This document shows, in pieces, positions 52,651-62,700 of a DNA stretch of 64,000 nt. This DNA is from an uncultured Erythrobacter sp. (GTDB lineage: Bacteria > Pseudomonadota > Alphaproteobacteria > Sphingomonadales > Sphingomonadaceae). A program made the translations under genes and the position numbers. The stretch spans positions 1 to 64,000 of the forward strand of contig NZ_CANLMB010000001.1 in assembly GCF_947492365.1 (NCBI RefSeq), read 5' to 3'. The notes beneath the pieces were generated by a model that was given only the letters and a program-made list of their open reading frames with translations, was not told the DNA's origin and did not search any database. Positions within the stretch are counted from its first letter, which is position 1. Every line of letters starts with the position of its first letter.

Positions 52651-53631
52651 TTATCGATTAAAACGTCCAAGTTGGTCGATTAGTTCCCGCATATCCTCCG
52701 GTAAATCCGCGCAAAAGCGTAATTCTTGCCTCAAAACCGGGTGTAGGAAACCCAATTCTGCCGCGTGAAGCGCTTGGCGGGCGAATTTTGCTTCGGATAG
52801 CAGGTTTTTCAACGCCTTGGGTGTTTTGCCGTAGAGTGGGTCTCCTAATAAAGCATGACCGATTGATGCGCAGTGAACGCGCACCTGGTGGGTGCGCCCG
52901 GTTTCAAGGCGGCATTCGAGTAGGGAACTCAATCCTTGGGCACTCGATCCGAACCTCTTGAGGAGCTTGTAATGGGTGACGGCGTGTTTGCCGCGTGAGG
53001 AATTCTTGTCGAGGACGGCCATTTTCTTTCGGTTGGCGTCGCTGCGGCCCAGTTTGGCCTCGATTGTTCCCGCAGCCGGGTTGGGGTGGCCTGCGCAAAC
53101 TGCGAGATAGCGGCGATGGACGGAGTGCTCGGCGAATTGCGCGGCGAGCCCTTCATGCGCGGCGTCAGACTTGGCGACCACCAGCAGGCCTGACGTGTCC
53201 TTGTCGATCCGGTGGACGATTCCGGGGCGTGCGACCCCGCCGATGCCCGAAAGGGTGCCGCCGCCATTTTCGGCGCAATGATGGAGCAGCGCGTTGACGA
53301 GCGTGCCGTCTGGATTTCCCGCAGCGGGGTGGACGACCATGCCTGCCGGCTTGTTGACGACGATCAGATGCTCGTCCTCGTAAGTGACGTCGAGCGGGAT
53401 GTTTTGCGGGCGTGCTAGCGCCTCGGCAGCGGGCGGGACGGTGATGGTGAAGGTCGCACCGGCGGCAATTTTGGCGCTGGGAGAGGTCGCGGGTTTGCCG
53501 CCCACTTCGACGCGTCCTTCGCCGATCAAGGCTTGAACCCGCGCGCGCGACAGATCACTCGCATCAGCAAGCGCCTTGTCCAGCCGAGCAGGGGCGGCGA
53601 CGGTGCCAGTGATGATTTCATCCGCAGACAT
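52651..53631 (-). CDS. rluD: RluD-type 23S rRNA pseudouridine synthase
   Basis: A protein of 326 aa (330 if it starts at 53643). The N-terminal S4 RNA-binding domain shows RLDKALADASDLSRARVQALIGEGRVEVGG. The catalytic domain has Asp in GIVHRIDKDTSGLLVVAK, with ETGRTHQVRVHCASIGHALLGDPLYG downstream. It makes pseudouridines in helix 69 of 23S rRNA. It is divergent from a JAMM-type gene with only 17 bp between starts, and no SD is seen for either. Confidence 0.93.
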   Translation of the reverse strand: MSADEIITGTVAAPARLDKALADASDLSRARVQALIGEGRVEVGGKPATSPSAKIAAGATFTITVPPAAEALARPQNIPLDVTYEDEHLIVVNKPAGMVVHPAAGNPDGTLVNALLHHCAENGGGTLSGIGGVARPGIVHRIDKDTSGLLVVAKSDAAHEGLAAQFAEHSVHRRYLAVCAGHPNPAAGTIEAKLGRSDANRKKMAVLDKNSSRGKHAVTHYKLLKRFGSSAQGLSSLLECRLETGRTHQVRVHCASIGHALLGDPLYGKTPKALKNLLSEAKFARQALHAAELGFLHPVLRQELRFCADLPEDMRELIDQLGRFNR

Positions 53632-53648
53632 GTCTATGGCCATGGTCG

Positions 53649-54044
53649 ATGGATATTGCTGTGACAAGAGAGGCGCTTGAAGGCATGGAGCGCGCTGCTG
53701 CTGAGGCGCACCCGCGCGAGGCCTGCGGGCTGTTGCTGGGCGAGGGTGCGAATGTCGCCAACTTTGCCCAAACCGCCAATGTCCACTGCCGCCCCGAGAC
53801 GCATTTCGAGCTCGACCCCCAGGCTTTGATCGACGCGCATCGAGCGGCACGGGATGGTGGCCCCCAAGTGATCGGCTATTTCCACTCGCATCCTGTCGGC
53901 GCAGCGGCGCCTTCCGCAACCGACCGCGCTTCGGCGGCAGGTGATGGCCGGATCTGGGCGATTTGGGGAGAAGGTGAGCTGGCGTTCTGGCGCGATGACC
54001 CGGCAGGCTTTGCCGCCCTTTCCTACTCGGTGCAGGAACGCTAA
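53649..54044 (+). CDS. JAMM/Mov34-type metalloprotease-like protein
   Basis: A 131-aa protein with the JAMM metal motif: Glu54 (HFELDP), then HSHP (His79, His81), Ser89 and Asp92 (PSATD). Bacterial relatives process ubiquitin-like sulfur carriers or peptides. ATG 53649 is given; GTG 53661 or ATG 53685 are alternatives. No sulfur-carrier gene is adjacent, so its partner is unknown. It is divergent from rluD. Confidence 0.83.
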   Translation: MDIAVTREALEGMERAAAEAHPREACGLLLGEGANVANFAQTANVHCRPETHFELDPQALIDAHRAARDGGPQVIGYFHSHPVGAAAPSATDRASAAGDGRIWAIWGEGELAFWRDDPAGFAALSYSVQER

Positions 54045-54193
54045 ATTCGCCCCATGAATGCCGCGTTTCATCCGAAAATGAGTGGATTGCAGGCCAATGA
54101 TCGCGCCAGTGGTAGAAGTCTCTCTTTTTTGCTTCTAGACCGTGTAACATGCGGTCCATGTCTCAATAGTCATTCAGGAAATACCCTCGTAAA

Positions 54194-54862
54194 ATGAACT
54201 CTCAAACTGATCTTGCCGCAATGTTGTGCTCGCGGCTCTGCCATGACCTGCTCTCCCCTGTGGGGGCCTTGTCAAATGGGCTGGAGCTGCTGGCCGACGA
54301 AACCGACGCGGAAATGCGCGCGCAATGCATGCAGCTGCTCGAACAAAGCGCCAAGATCAGCACGGATAAGCTCAAGTTCTTCCGTCTCGCCTTTGGTGCG
54401 GCTGGCGGGTTCGGCGAGTCAGTCCCGGTCGAGGAGGCCGAGGAAGTCGTGACCGCGCTTGCCGCCGATGCCAAGCGGGTCACGCTGAACTGGGCAATTG
54501 CCGATGCGACCTTGCCTAAGCCTGCGGTGAAAGTGCTTCTCAACCTCTCGCAGATCGCGCTCGACGCGCTGATCCGTGGCGGCACGCTTGATATCGGGGC
54601 AGAGCGGCGACCCGATGGCAATGGCCGCAACAATGTCGAGATCGTCGCGCGCGCCACTGGCGATCGCATCGCCTTTGACGAGACAATCGGCAAGGCGCTT
54701 CAGGGAGAGATCGACCCAAGTGACATCAGCAGCCGCACAGCCGCCGCTCATATGATCGCCTTGCTGGCAGAGGAGATGGGCGGGGGGCTGCAATATGCGC
54801 TGTCCGATGATGCGCTGGTGCTCGGCGCGGTCCTGCCCGAAGCCGAGGGCATGATCGGGTGA
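54194..54862 (+). CDS. chpT: Histidine phosphotransferase ChpT
   Basis: A 222-aa protein. The phosphoacceptor is His17 in LCSRLCHDLLSPVGALSNGLELL. Helical bundle and ATPase-like fold segments follow, without nucleotide motifs, as in Caulobacter ChpT. It passes phosphate from CckA to CtrA and CpdR, which sets CtrA activity and ClpXP-mediated proteolysis. Its stop overlaps the next start (GTGA). Confidence 0.9.
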   Translation: MNSQTDLAAMLCSRLCHDLLSPVGALSNGLELLADETDAEMRAQCMQLLEQSAKISTDKLKFFRLAFGAAGGFGESVPVEEAEEVVTALAADAKRVTLNWAIADATLPKPAVKVLLNLSQIALDALIRGGTLDIGAERRPDGNGRNNVEIVARATGDRIAFDETIGKALQGEIDPSDISSRTAAAHMIALLAEEMGGGLQYALSDDALVLGAVLPEAEGMIG

Positions 54863-55614
54863 GCGGCGCAGGGATCCCTGAAACAAGCGGTCCCTGGCAA
54901 GATATGGAGACCAGCGAGCTGGTCCACCGTGTTGTCCCGTCCCCCAACTTCAACGACCGCGCTCTGCCGGTGACGATGCTGGTGTTGCACTACACCGAGA
55001 TGAAGCCGGTCGAGACCGCCTTGCAGCGCCTGACCGAAGCCGAAGCGGGCGTCTCTGCGCATTACCTCATCACCGAAGAGGGCGAGGTCATCCAGCTCGT
55101 GTCCGAGGAAAATCGCGCATGGCATGCCGGCGCGTCCTATTGGCGCGGGTCCAAGGATGTGAACTCGGCGAGTATCGGGATCGAGCTGGACCATCCCGGC
55201 CATGCGGGCGGCTATCGCGAATTTGCCGATGCACAGTTTGAAGCGCTCGTGCCGCTGGTCGCCCGGATCGTGAAGCAATACGACATTCCGCGCGCAAATG
55301 TTGTCGGACATTCCGACGTCGCGCCCTTGCGCAAGATCGATCCGGGTGAGCTGTTCCCGTGGGATCGCCTCGCCGAGTATGGTCTGTGTCTGGAGCGCCC
55401 GGAGAAGCTCGAACAAGCAGACCCGTTCCACAATGAAGGCGCTTTCATCCTCGCGCTTGAACGCTTTGGCTATGACATCACCGAGGGGCGCAAGGCGATC
55501 GAAGCCTTTGAGCGGCGCTGGCGGCCGGAGAGGATCGAAGGCAAGCCCGATGCGCAATTGGGGGCGATCCTGTGGCACCTGCTGCTCGAACGCGACCGGG
55601 GTACTGCGCGGTAG
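54859..55614 (+). CDS. N-acetylmuramoyl-L-alanine amidase (AmiD/AmpD type)
   Basis: A 251-aa amidase-2 family enzyme starting at GTG 54859. Zn ligands are His44 (LHYTEM), His151 and Asp161 ([16 protein letters not shown]). A C-terminal peptidoglycan-binding-like region follows (about 185-245: [28 protein letters not shown]). It removes stem peptides from muramic acid. No signal peptide is obvious, so a cytoplasmic anhydro-muropeptide recycling role (AmpD-like) is possible. Confidence 0.88.
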   Translation: MSGAGIPETSGPWQDMETSELVHRVVPSPNFNDRALPVTMLVLHYTEMKPVETALQRLTEAEAGVSAHYLITEEGEVIQLVSEENRAWHAGASYWRGSKDVNSASIGIELDHPGHAGGYREFADAQFEALVPLVARIVKQYDIPRANVVGHSDVAPLRKIDPGELFPWDRLAEYGLCLERPEKLEQADPFHNEGAFILALERFGYDITEGRKAIEAFERRWRPERIEGKPDAQLGAILWHLLLERDRGTAR

Positions 55615-55711
55615 GTCGCTCGGTCTGGAGCTTACAATTCGGTACAGCACATCCTTCCAAAATGTGCTGATAAGAGGGCGGAGTTACAGAAGAAGACGGG
55701 AGGGACTGGAA

Positions 55712-56431
55712 ATGATGAGGAAACTTACCGCCGAATTTGTCGGCACATTCTGGCTGGTTTTCGGAGGGTGCGGTTCGGCAGTGCTCGCTGCGGCATTTCC
55801 GGAATTGGGGATCGGCTTTGTCGGTGTCAGCCTCGCCTTTGGTCTGACGGTCCTGACGATGGCTTATGCCGTCGGAGGCATATCGGGCGGGCACTTCAAT
55901 CCCGCCGTTTCGCTCGGGCTTGCTCTGGGCAAGCGGTTTAGCTGGGGCGAATTGCTGCCTTATTGGGCCGCGCAGCTCCTTGGGTCCTTTGTCGCGGCTG
56001 GCACGCTCTATGTGATCGCAAGCGGTGGTCCGGACTTCAGCGCAGGCGGCTTTGCCTCGAACGGCTTTGGCGAACTGTCGCCGGGTGGCTACTCGATGCA
56101 GGCTGCTCTGCTGATCGAGATCGTGCTCACAGCGGTGTTCCTGATCGTCATTCTGGGTTCGACTTCGGCCAAGGCACCCGCTGGCTTCGCACCCATTGCG
56201 ATTGGCCTTGCGCTCACGCTGATCCACCTGATCTCGATTCCGGTCACCAACACCTCGGTCAATCCGGCACGCTCGACCAGCGTAGCGTTTTACGCTGACA
56301 CCGCCGCCGTGCCGCAGCTGTGGTTGTTCTGGGTTGCGCCGCTGATCGGGGCGGCTATCGGAGCGTTGATCTGGAGCTATCTGCTCTCGCCTGATGAAAG
56401 CCTCGAAAACATTGGCGGACAGGAAGACTAA
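55712..56431 (+). CDS. aqpZ: Aquaporin Z
   Basis: A 239-aa channel with six membrane helices and two NPA loops: HFNPAVSLG (Asn63) and [12 protein letters not shown] (Asn184 with Arg187). The narrow-filter residues and length suit a water channel rather than a glycerol facilitator. ATG 55712 has GGGAGG upstream. A terminator follows. Confidence 0.94.
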   Translation: MMRKLTAEFVGTFWLVFGGCGSAVLAAAFPELGIGFVGVSLAFGLTVLTMAYAVGGISGGHFNPAVSLGLALGKRFSWGELLPYWAAQLLGSFVAAGTLYVIASGGPDFSAGGFASNGFGELSPGGYSMQAALLIEIVLTAVFLIVILGSTSAKAPAGFAPIAIGLALTLIHLISIPVTNTSVNPARSTSVAFYADTAAVPQLWLFWVAPLIGAAIGALIWSYLLSPDESLENIGGQED

Positions 56432-56454
56432 GCTCTCCGCCACAATCACAATCG

Positions 56455-56484
56455 AAGGGCCGGCTTTCCTACAGCCGGCCCTTT
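56455..56484 (+). terminator. Rho-independent terminator after aqpZ
   Basis: AGGGCCGGCT (56456-56465) pairs with AGCCGGCCCT (56473-56482), followed by a short TTT. It is a tight hairpin 25 bp after the aqpZ stop. Confidence 0.75.
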
Positions 56485-56501
56485 GTGTATGCGGCCCCTT
56501 G

Positions 56502-56942
56502 TCAGGGGGCTGAGGCAGCCGCGTGGTTTCGACTGCGAGGAAAGTCCGGGCTCCACGAAACAAGGGTGGCGGGTAACGCCCGCCGGGTGAGGCTTTCGGG
56601 CGCAAGCTCAGGGCTAAAACTCAGGGAAAGTGCCACAGAGAGTATACCGCCGATGGAGGGAGACCTCACAGGCAAGGGTGAAAGGGTGCGGTAAAAGCGC
56701 ACCGGGGCGCTGGTAACAGAGCCCGCATGGCAAACCCCACCCGGAGCAAGGCCAAATAGGGGCCTCGCGCTTCCTTTACGGAGGCAGGAGCGTTTCGCTC
56801 CGAGAGGTCCGGGTTGGCTGCTAGAGCCGTCTGGCAACAGGCGGAGCAGATGAATGGCTGCCACCGCGTGGCAGGTCTGCCCCATATCATTTGGGGCAGA
56901 TACCGCGCGCGGCTACAGAACCCGGCTTATGATGCCCCCTGA
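56502..56942 (+). ncRNA. rnpB: RNase P RNA (class A)
   Basis: The 5' end TCAGGGGGC (56502-56510) pairs with GCCCCCTGA (56934-56942), giving stem P1. Conserved blocks are present: GAGGAAAGTCCGGGCTCC, GGGTAACGCCCG, and ACAGAA near the 3' end. The RNA processes tRNA 5' ends. Length is about 441 nt. Reading frames across this region are artefacts. Confidence 0.95.
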
Positions 56943-57046
56943 CACCAACAGGATCGAGGCGGTTCAAATCGTTTTTGGCTAAAAGCGAGTCATTTGAGTC
57001 ACTTAGCTGGCATTGACTAACTAGCTGATTCTGATAGATTTTCAGT
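56943..57046. promoter_or_regulatory. Promoter region of DNA methyltransferase with GANTC sites
   Basis: An AT-rich 104-bp region. It contains GAGTC twice, four bases apart (near 56985-56998), and GATTC once (near 57026), all fitting GANTC, the CcrM methylation target of alphaproteobacteria. TAGCTG also occurs twice. No close SD is seen at ATG 57047. Confidence 0.4.
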
Positions 57047-57640
57047 ATGGATGCGACATACAATCTTGACGGTGGTTTTAAGCCAGCCACCAAACGCTTT
57101 GCCGATATTTCTGGGCCGGATTTCTTTCCGACGCCTGCTTGGGCAACGCATGCTTTAATCGACAACGAACCGTTCCATGGAGACATTTGGGAATGTGCAT
57201 GTGGCGATGGGGCTATGTCAGAAGTGCTCAAAGAGAGTGAATGCCAGGTGGTTAGCTCGGATCTCTATGATCGGGGCTATGGTGAAACTGGAATTGACTT
57301 TCTTAAAAGCGAACGGAAGGCGACCAACATAATTACGAACCCACCGTACAATTCAGCGGAAGGTTTTGTTCAACGTGGCTTGCAGACCGTCGATAAGAAA
57401 TTTGCCCTACTTTTGCGATTAGCATTCTTGGAGGGGAAAAATCGGCAGCATACAATCTTCACGAAAGCGCCACCGTCTAGAGTCTGGGTGTTCAGTGAAC
57501 GTATTACTTTCTATCCGTCAGGAGCTAAACGGAAAGGATCAGGTACCACGGCATATGCTTGGTTTGTCTGGGACAAGGACTCGGCCAACCGAACGGAGCT
57601 ATGCTGGCTGCCGACCGGTTATAAAGCCCGATTTTCTTAG
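57047..57640 (+). CDS. DNA adenine methyltransferase-like (phage type)
   Basis: A 197-aa class I methyltransferase. The SAM-binding motif is ECACGDGAMSEVL (49-61), the catalytic NPPY is at 98-101, and the start has DFFPTPAWATHALID. This is typical of phage-encoded N6-adenine methyltransferases without a partner nuclease. Base composition is AT-rich relative to its neighbours. It is located directly after rnpB, so it was probably acquired by transfer. Its stop overlaps the convergent unknown gene by 4 bp. Confidence 0.75.
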   Translation: MDATYNLDGGFKPATKRFADISGPDFFPTPAWATHALIDNEPFHGDIWECACGDGAMSEVLKESECQVVSSDLYDRGYGETGIDFLKSERKATNIITNPPYNSAEGFVQRGLQTVDKKFALLLRLAFLEGKNRQHTIFTKAPPSRVWVFSERITFYPSGAKRKGSGTTAYAWFVWDKDSANRTELCWLPTGYKARFS

Positions 57641-57942
57641 AGTCCCATTGCAACAAGTCGATTTCGGCCGGATTGAGTGATCGCAAATCCAACACGAGGT
57701 ACGTGGCTCAAGTAGCCTAGGGCAATGAAATTCCCATCAACTTGGTCATGCGATTTGATGTTTCTCAGGAGTTGGTGCCACATCGGCTCGCCTGGTCGTG
57801 TTACCGAGGGCGCAAGATTTGCATTGTCTAATGTAACTAGCTGAGGAACTTCCCTTTTTGCGCGGTGATAGGTTGCTATGCCATTTGGTTGCACTGATGC
57901 AATTCGCATCACCCCCAGCGCTATGTCGTTTTCGTCCGCCAA
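57637..57942 (-). CDS. Unknown 101-aa protein paired with methyltransferase
   Basis: The start is TTG 57942, with a strong AGGAGG five bases upstream. The C-terminal half (MWHQLLRNIKSHDQVDGNFIALGYLSHVPRVGFAITQSGRNRLV) resembles a winged-helix DNA-binding module. No family is recognised with confidence. It is AT-rich and convergent with the methyltransferase, overlapping by 4 bp. It could be a regulator or protective partner of it. Confidence 0.55.
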   Translation of the reverse strand: MADENDIALGVMRIASVQPNGIATYHRAKREVPQLVTLDNANLAPSVTRPGEPMWHQLLRNIKSHDQVDGNFIALGYLSHVPRVGFAITQSGRNRLVAMGL

Positions 57943-57989
57943 GTAATCCTCCTAAACTGCTCAAGATTCCAATGCAGCTTATCTAGTCA

Positions 57990-58035
57990 AAAAGTTTAGA
58001 CTAAATCTTTGCAAATCTATGCTAAATTTAGGTGC
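57990..58035. promoter_or_regulatory. Two palindromes upstream of the 101-aa gene
   Basis: TTTAGACTAAA (57995-58005) and CTAAATTTAG (58022-58031) are both palindromic and share the CTAAA/TTTAG word. Their centres are about 27 bp apart, in the leader region of the 101-aa gene. They are natural operator candidates for its winged-helix-like product. Confidence 0.4.
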
Positions 58036-58048
58036 GATTTTGGCCATT

Positions 58049-59560
58049 TCAAGTAAAAGTTGTTGTTAATTGAAGTTCCGCCTCGCTTCCTACCGGCGGG
58101 TACAGCTCGTCCAGCGGGCGTGAGCGGCCATCGGAGCAGACCAGGCGGACATGGAAGCGCTTCATCTGGCGCGGTCCGCGAACACCCACGCTGTGGGCGA
58201 TTACGCCCACTTCCTTGCGCATCGCCTTGACGAAGCTAGCCACACGCTCTGCCTTGTTGGTCGGGTCGAGGCCGCGCTGGAGCTTCTTGTCGTGCGTGGT
58301 GATGCCGGTGGGGCAGGTGTTCTTGTTGCACTTCATCGCCTGGATACAGCCAAGCGCAAACATGAAACCGCGCGCTGAAATGGTGAAGTCCGCGCCTGCG
58401 CACAGCGCCCATGCGACCTCGCTCGGGGTTACCAGCTTGCCGCTGGCAACAATGCGGATACGGCTCTTTAGTCCGGCCTTGTCGCGCAGATCGGTGAGCA
58501 TCGGGAGCGCCTCGCGCAAAGTCAGTCCGACATTGTCGATCAGCGCCAGTGGGGCGGCGCCGGTTCCGCCATCACCGCTATCGACAGTGATGAAATCGGG
58601 AGCACTTTCCGGCCCGCGCCTGTTGATCTCGGCAAACAGCTCATCGAGCCAGCCATAGGCACCGATCACCGTCTTGAAGCCGACCGGCTTGCCGGTAACT
58701 TCGCGAATATGAGCGATCATATCGAGCAGTTCGCCGATATTGCCGATATCGGGGTGGCGGTTGGGGGAGATCGAGGCCTCACCAGCCGGAATGCCGCGGA
58801 TCGCTGCAATCTCTTCGCTCACCTTGGCGGCCGGAAGGATGCCGCCTTTGCCCGGCTTTGCGCCTTGCGACAGCTTGAGCTCGAACATGCGGACCTGTTC
58901 ATGCGCTGCGACTTCGCGCAGTTTCTCGTCGGACAGGTTTCCAGCTTCGTCACGCACGCCATATTTGGCGGTGCCGATCTGGAAGACGATGTCGCAGCCT
59001 CCTTCGAGATGGTAGGGTGACAGCCCGCCTTCGCCGGTGTTCATCCAGCACCCCGCCTTGGCCGCACCGTTCGACAAAGCGCGCACGGCTGGCGTGGAAA
59101 GCGCGCCGTAGCTCATACCCGATATGTTGAAGAAGGACTTGGCCTTGTAAGGAATGCGCGCCGCACCTTCGCCGATCACCATCGGGCGCGATTCCACAGC
59201 ATCGCGCTCCAGCATGGGCCAAGGGCAATTGACGAAAATCGGCGTGCCAACTGGTTCCAGATTGCGGGTCGAGCCGAACGCGACATTGGTAGATTGACCC
59301 TTGGCTGCTTCGTTCACCCATTCGCGCTGGGCGCGGTTGAAGGGCATCTCCTCGCGGTCCATCGCAAAGAAATACTGGCGGAAAAACTCGCCAAGATCGG
59401 ACAGGATATAGCGCATCCGCCCGATCACCGGATAGTTGCGGCGCACAGTGTCAGCGGTCTGGTAGCGGTCGATCACGAACAGCACGATTAGCGCAAGGAC
59501 AATCAGACCCACCACAAAGATGAAAAGTGTCGTCAGGCCGTCCAGAATGGCGGTCATCAT
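58049..59560 (-). CDS. FMN-binding glutamate synthase family protein
   Basis: A 503-aa protein with an N-terminal membrane helix (about 9-30) and a large glutamate-synthase FMN/FeS-type barrel domain. Visible segments are SFFNISGMSYGALSTPAVRALSNGAAKAGCWMNTGEGG, IGAYGWLDELFAEI, SGDGGTGAAPLALIDNVG, ASGKLVTPSEVAWALCAGAD and CPTGITTHD with the FeS cysteines. It lacks the amidotransferase domain. GGAGGAACC precedes ATG 59560. The reaction is unclear; relatives are annotated as archaeal-type glutamate synthase. Confidence 0.85.
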   Translation of the reverse strand: MMTAILDGLTTLFIFVVGLIVLALIVLFVIDRYQTADTVRRNYPVIGRMRYILSDLGEFFRQYFFAMDREEMPFNRAQREWVNEAAKGQSTNVAFGSTRNLEPVGTPIFVNCPWPMLERDAVESRPMVIGEGAARIPYKAKSFFNISGMSYGALSTPAVRALSNGAAKAGCWMNTGEGGLSPYHLEGGCDIVFQIGTAKYGVRDEAGNLSDEKLREVAAHEQVRMFELKLSQGAKPGKGGILPAAKVSEEIAAIRGIPAGEASISPNRHPDIGNIGELLDMIAHIREVTGKPVGFKTVIGAYGWLDELFAEINRRGPESAPDFITVDSGDGGTGAAPLALIDNVGLTLREALPMLTDLRDKAGLKSRIRIVASGKLVTPSEVAWALCAGADFTISARGFMFALGCIQAMKCNKNTCPTGITTHDKKLQRGLDPTNKAERVASFVKAMRKEVGVIAHSVGVRGPRQMKRFHVRLVCSDGRSRPLDELYPPVGSEAELQLTTTFT

Positions 59561-59710
59561 TGGTTCCTCCCGAATTGTCACTCGCTTGCTATTCGCTCGC
59601 ACACCCATTGCGGGTTACACTCAGCTTGGCTCCCAATGCAAAACTGCCGGACCTTGCGGATCTTGCAAGGCCCGGCATTTTTGTACGGCATTAGAGTGCT
59701 GCAGTGGGCG

Positions 59711-62700
59711 TTAGAAGCGCCAGCCCAATGTCACGCGGCCTTGATCGTTGGAAAGCGCGCCGCGGCCCATATCCGAGGTGAAGGATACAGAGGCGGTGAG
59801 GTTCGTGCCCACGTTCATTTCTGCGCCTGCATTGACCGATATCCATTGCGTATCGAGCGCGTTGGCGATGGTGAAGGGCGTATCCTCTACACCGAAGAAG
59901 CGCGCCGTTACGACATCGGCTGTGTCTGCCAGCTCGCGCGCATAAGCGGCTGAGCCAAAGACCCGGATCACGCCCGACTGACCCGTGCGGATGTCGAGGC
60001 TCGCCATCGCGCCAAGTTTTGCACCCAGCGAGGTGAAGCTGCGGTCAGCAATTGACAGACCGAAGGAGCCAGCGCCGACTTCATCATATCCGCCGATTTC
60101 GTTGCGGACATAGTCCATGCTTACTACCGGTCCGGCTTCGAGCCCGCGTGCGAGATCGAACGCGTAGCCGAGCCGCATACCGCCGAATGTCTGGCTGCCA
60201 TCAGCCTGACCGATGGCGTTGGCATAGGAGCTGCGGAAATCGCCTTGCGAGGCACGCTCAACGCCGAACTGCAAGTCCGCCGTTCCGGCATAGCCATCGG
60301 CGAACATGCCGCCGTCGGTGTAGGTCATGTAGATCGCAACCGACTGGCTCGTGTCCGCCTGCGCTTGCAAGGTGCCGGTGGATTGCTGCGAGTTGCGGAT
60401 GTTGGACACCGCAACGCCGAAGCTGAAGCCATCCGTCACGCGCATATCGGCGCCGATCGTGACTTCGCCAGCTTGGGTGATCGCTGCCTGTTCGAGGGCA
60501 TTCGCACCCACTTGCACCCCGCCAACACCATTGCTGGTCTGGCCCGACAGGTTGACGCTGCCGCTTCCCAACAGGCCCGAAGTCTGGCCGCCATTGAGAT
60601 AAACTCCCGATGCGCTTCCAAACACGCCAATCCTGCCGGTTTCAGCCGGAGCCGTGCCAGCGATCGCGTAGCTCGCATTGCCAGCTGCGGAGAATGTCCC
60701 CGCTGCCCGGTTGCCGCCGCGCAGCGCCAATGTGCGTTGTCCGATTTGGCCGGTGAAACGCTGCGAGAAGCTGTTGGCGGTGAAGGTTTGGCTGAACGCG
60801 CTGGTCGGCGTCAGCGAAACAAGCGTTGCCCCCAGCGTATCGACTGTCGCGCCATCGACCACGTCGAACATATCTGTGAAGCCGGCGAAGTTCGAGGTGC
60901 GCAGCGCGTCGAGCGCGGCCCCCAGCGAACCGAGCGAGCTGTTACGGCCAACAAGATCGCGAATACTGCGTGCGGTGATCTCGACGACAATATCATTGCC
61001 CTCGATCCGGTGGACCGCGTTGAGGATCGGTGAACGGCTGAGCACTGTCACCGTGCTGAAATCGCCATCGATCACGTCGGCAGACAGGATCGTGAACTCG
61101 CTTCCGAAGCGCACGCGGCGGTTCGTGGTGGCAATCACCAGCGCGCCATCGAGTACGGCAGCGCCTGAAATGTTGTAGAAGTCATTGGTGACCGAACGCC
61201 TGCGCCCAACCGAGAAATCGACCCACAAAGCACCGCCGCTGGTCTGGACGTAATCACCATCAATGGTAAGCGTGCCGAAACCTTCGACCCCGCCCGCGCT
61301 GAGCAGTCCGTTGAGGTTGAAGAGTGCATCGACGTCAAGTGTGCCTTCACCTGCCAGCTCGCCCGTGCCGAGCGTGTAGATCGGTGTGTTGAGCAAGCCG
61401 TCGATCTGCGCGTAACCGGCCAGTTGCTCGACGCCGATAAGGCTCGAGAACTCCCAATCAGCTCCCACGATGAAGCCAGCTTCGTCATTGTCGAGGATCA
61501 GGCGGTCAATCTCGACATCCAGATCAACCGTCGTGGTGCCCGAGCGGTTGAGGAAAACCTCGAAATACTGCGCCGGATTTTCGAACGCGGTGCCGGGTGT
61601 GCCATCGGTGTTCTGCGGCACAAACCCGGTTGAACCCGGGCCGAGCAGCACGGAGCTTTCGGGCAGATTGCCGCCGAAATTGGGCGTGCCTTCTGGCGGC
61701 AGGTTCGGTGACTGGTCATCTGGAAATCCGGTTATGTCGATGCCCAGAATCGTGCCGAGATTGGGGCCGGTGGCAAAGACACCTTCCTCTTCTCCGGTCG
61801 GGATACCATTTACCAGCGTGCCGGTGCCGTCATCAATGAAGAAGCCCGGATCGAGTTCCTGCGTCCAACGTGTCGGATCGGACCACACGCCATCACCTTC
61901 GACAGCCGAAACGTACTTGTAAGGCGTGTTCTCGGTCAGGAATTGGAAGAACGGATAGAGCGGGTTGTAGAAGCTGATATCGCCATAACCTTCGGGCACG
62001 CCGAAGAAATCGAACCCGCCCGAAAGCACCGCTGTGATGATCGGGAAGTCGTAAAGCTGGTCAACGATCAGCGGAGAGCCGCTGTCGCCGCCTGCGGTCG
62101 CGACTTCGTTCGGCAGCGCGTCATCGTCGAAATAGTCGATCGCGCGCACAGCTGCGAGACTGTTGCAGTTGATCCCGCCCGGATTGAATGTGCAGCCGTC
62201 GATCTCGGCCTGAGTCCGGTCAGGGTTGTCGAAATCGGTAAAGTAGTAGTTCTGCGTCTCGAAACCGAAATTGCTGGTCGGCGCGAAGGCTGGGAAGACC
62301 GAGTCGCCCAGATCTGCTGGCGAGGCGATTGCACCCAGCATATTCTCGCCGACGCGGCGCAGGAAACCGAGGCCGACAGCACCGCCACCTGCGTCTCCAT
62401 TGGCCGTGCCGAATGTGCCGTAACCGACTTGCACAACATGCGTCAGCTCGGTCAGCGGAGTGAGCAGGAGCGGGAGAGCAGGTACGTCTGTGATCGGCTC
62501 GTCAACCGCGATCAGCGCGATGTCGGCCCATGGAAATGTGAGTCCGCCATTATCCTGATTGGATGAGGGGTGGATGATGACATCGGTGGAGGTCGCAACC
62601 CCGCCTTCGGAATAGCTCGCTCCGCCAAGATAGGTGAAGAAACGGTCCGAACTGTCGACTCCGGTTGAGACAAGGATTGCTTGCGGCGCCGCGCCGGGCA

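Noticed and set aside
56485..56890. Small reading frames across 56.5-56.9 kb
   Set aside because: The region is the structured RNase P RNA; conserved blocks and P1 pairing explain it.
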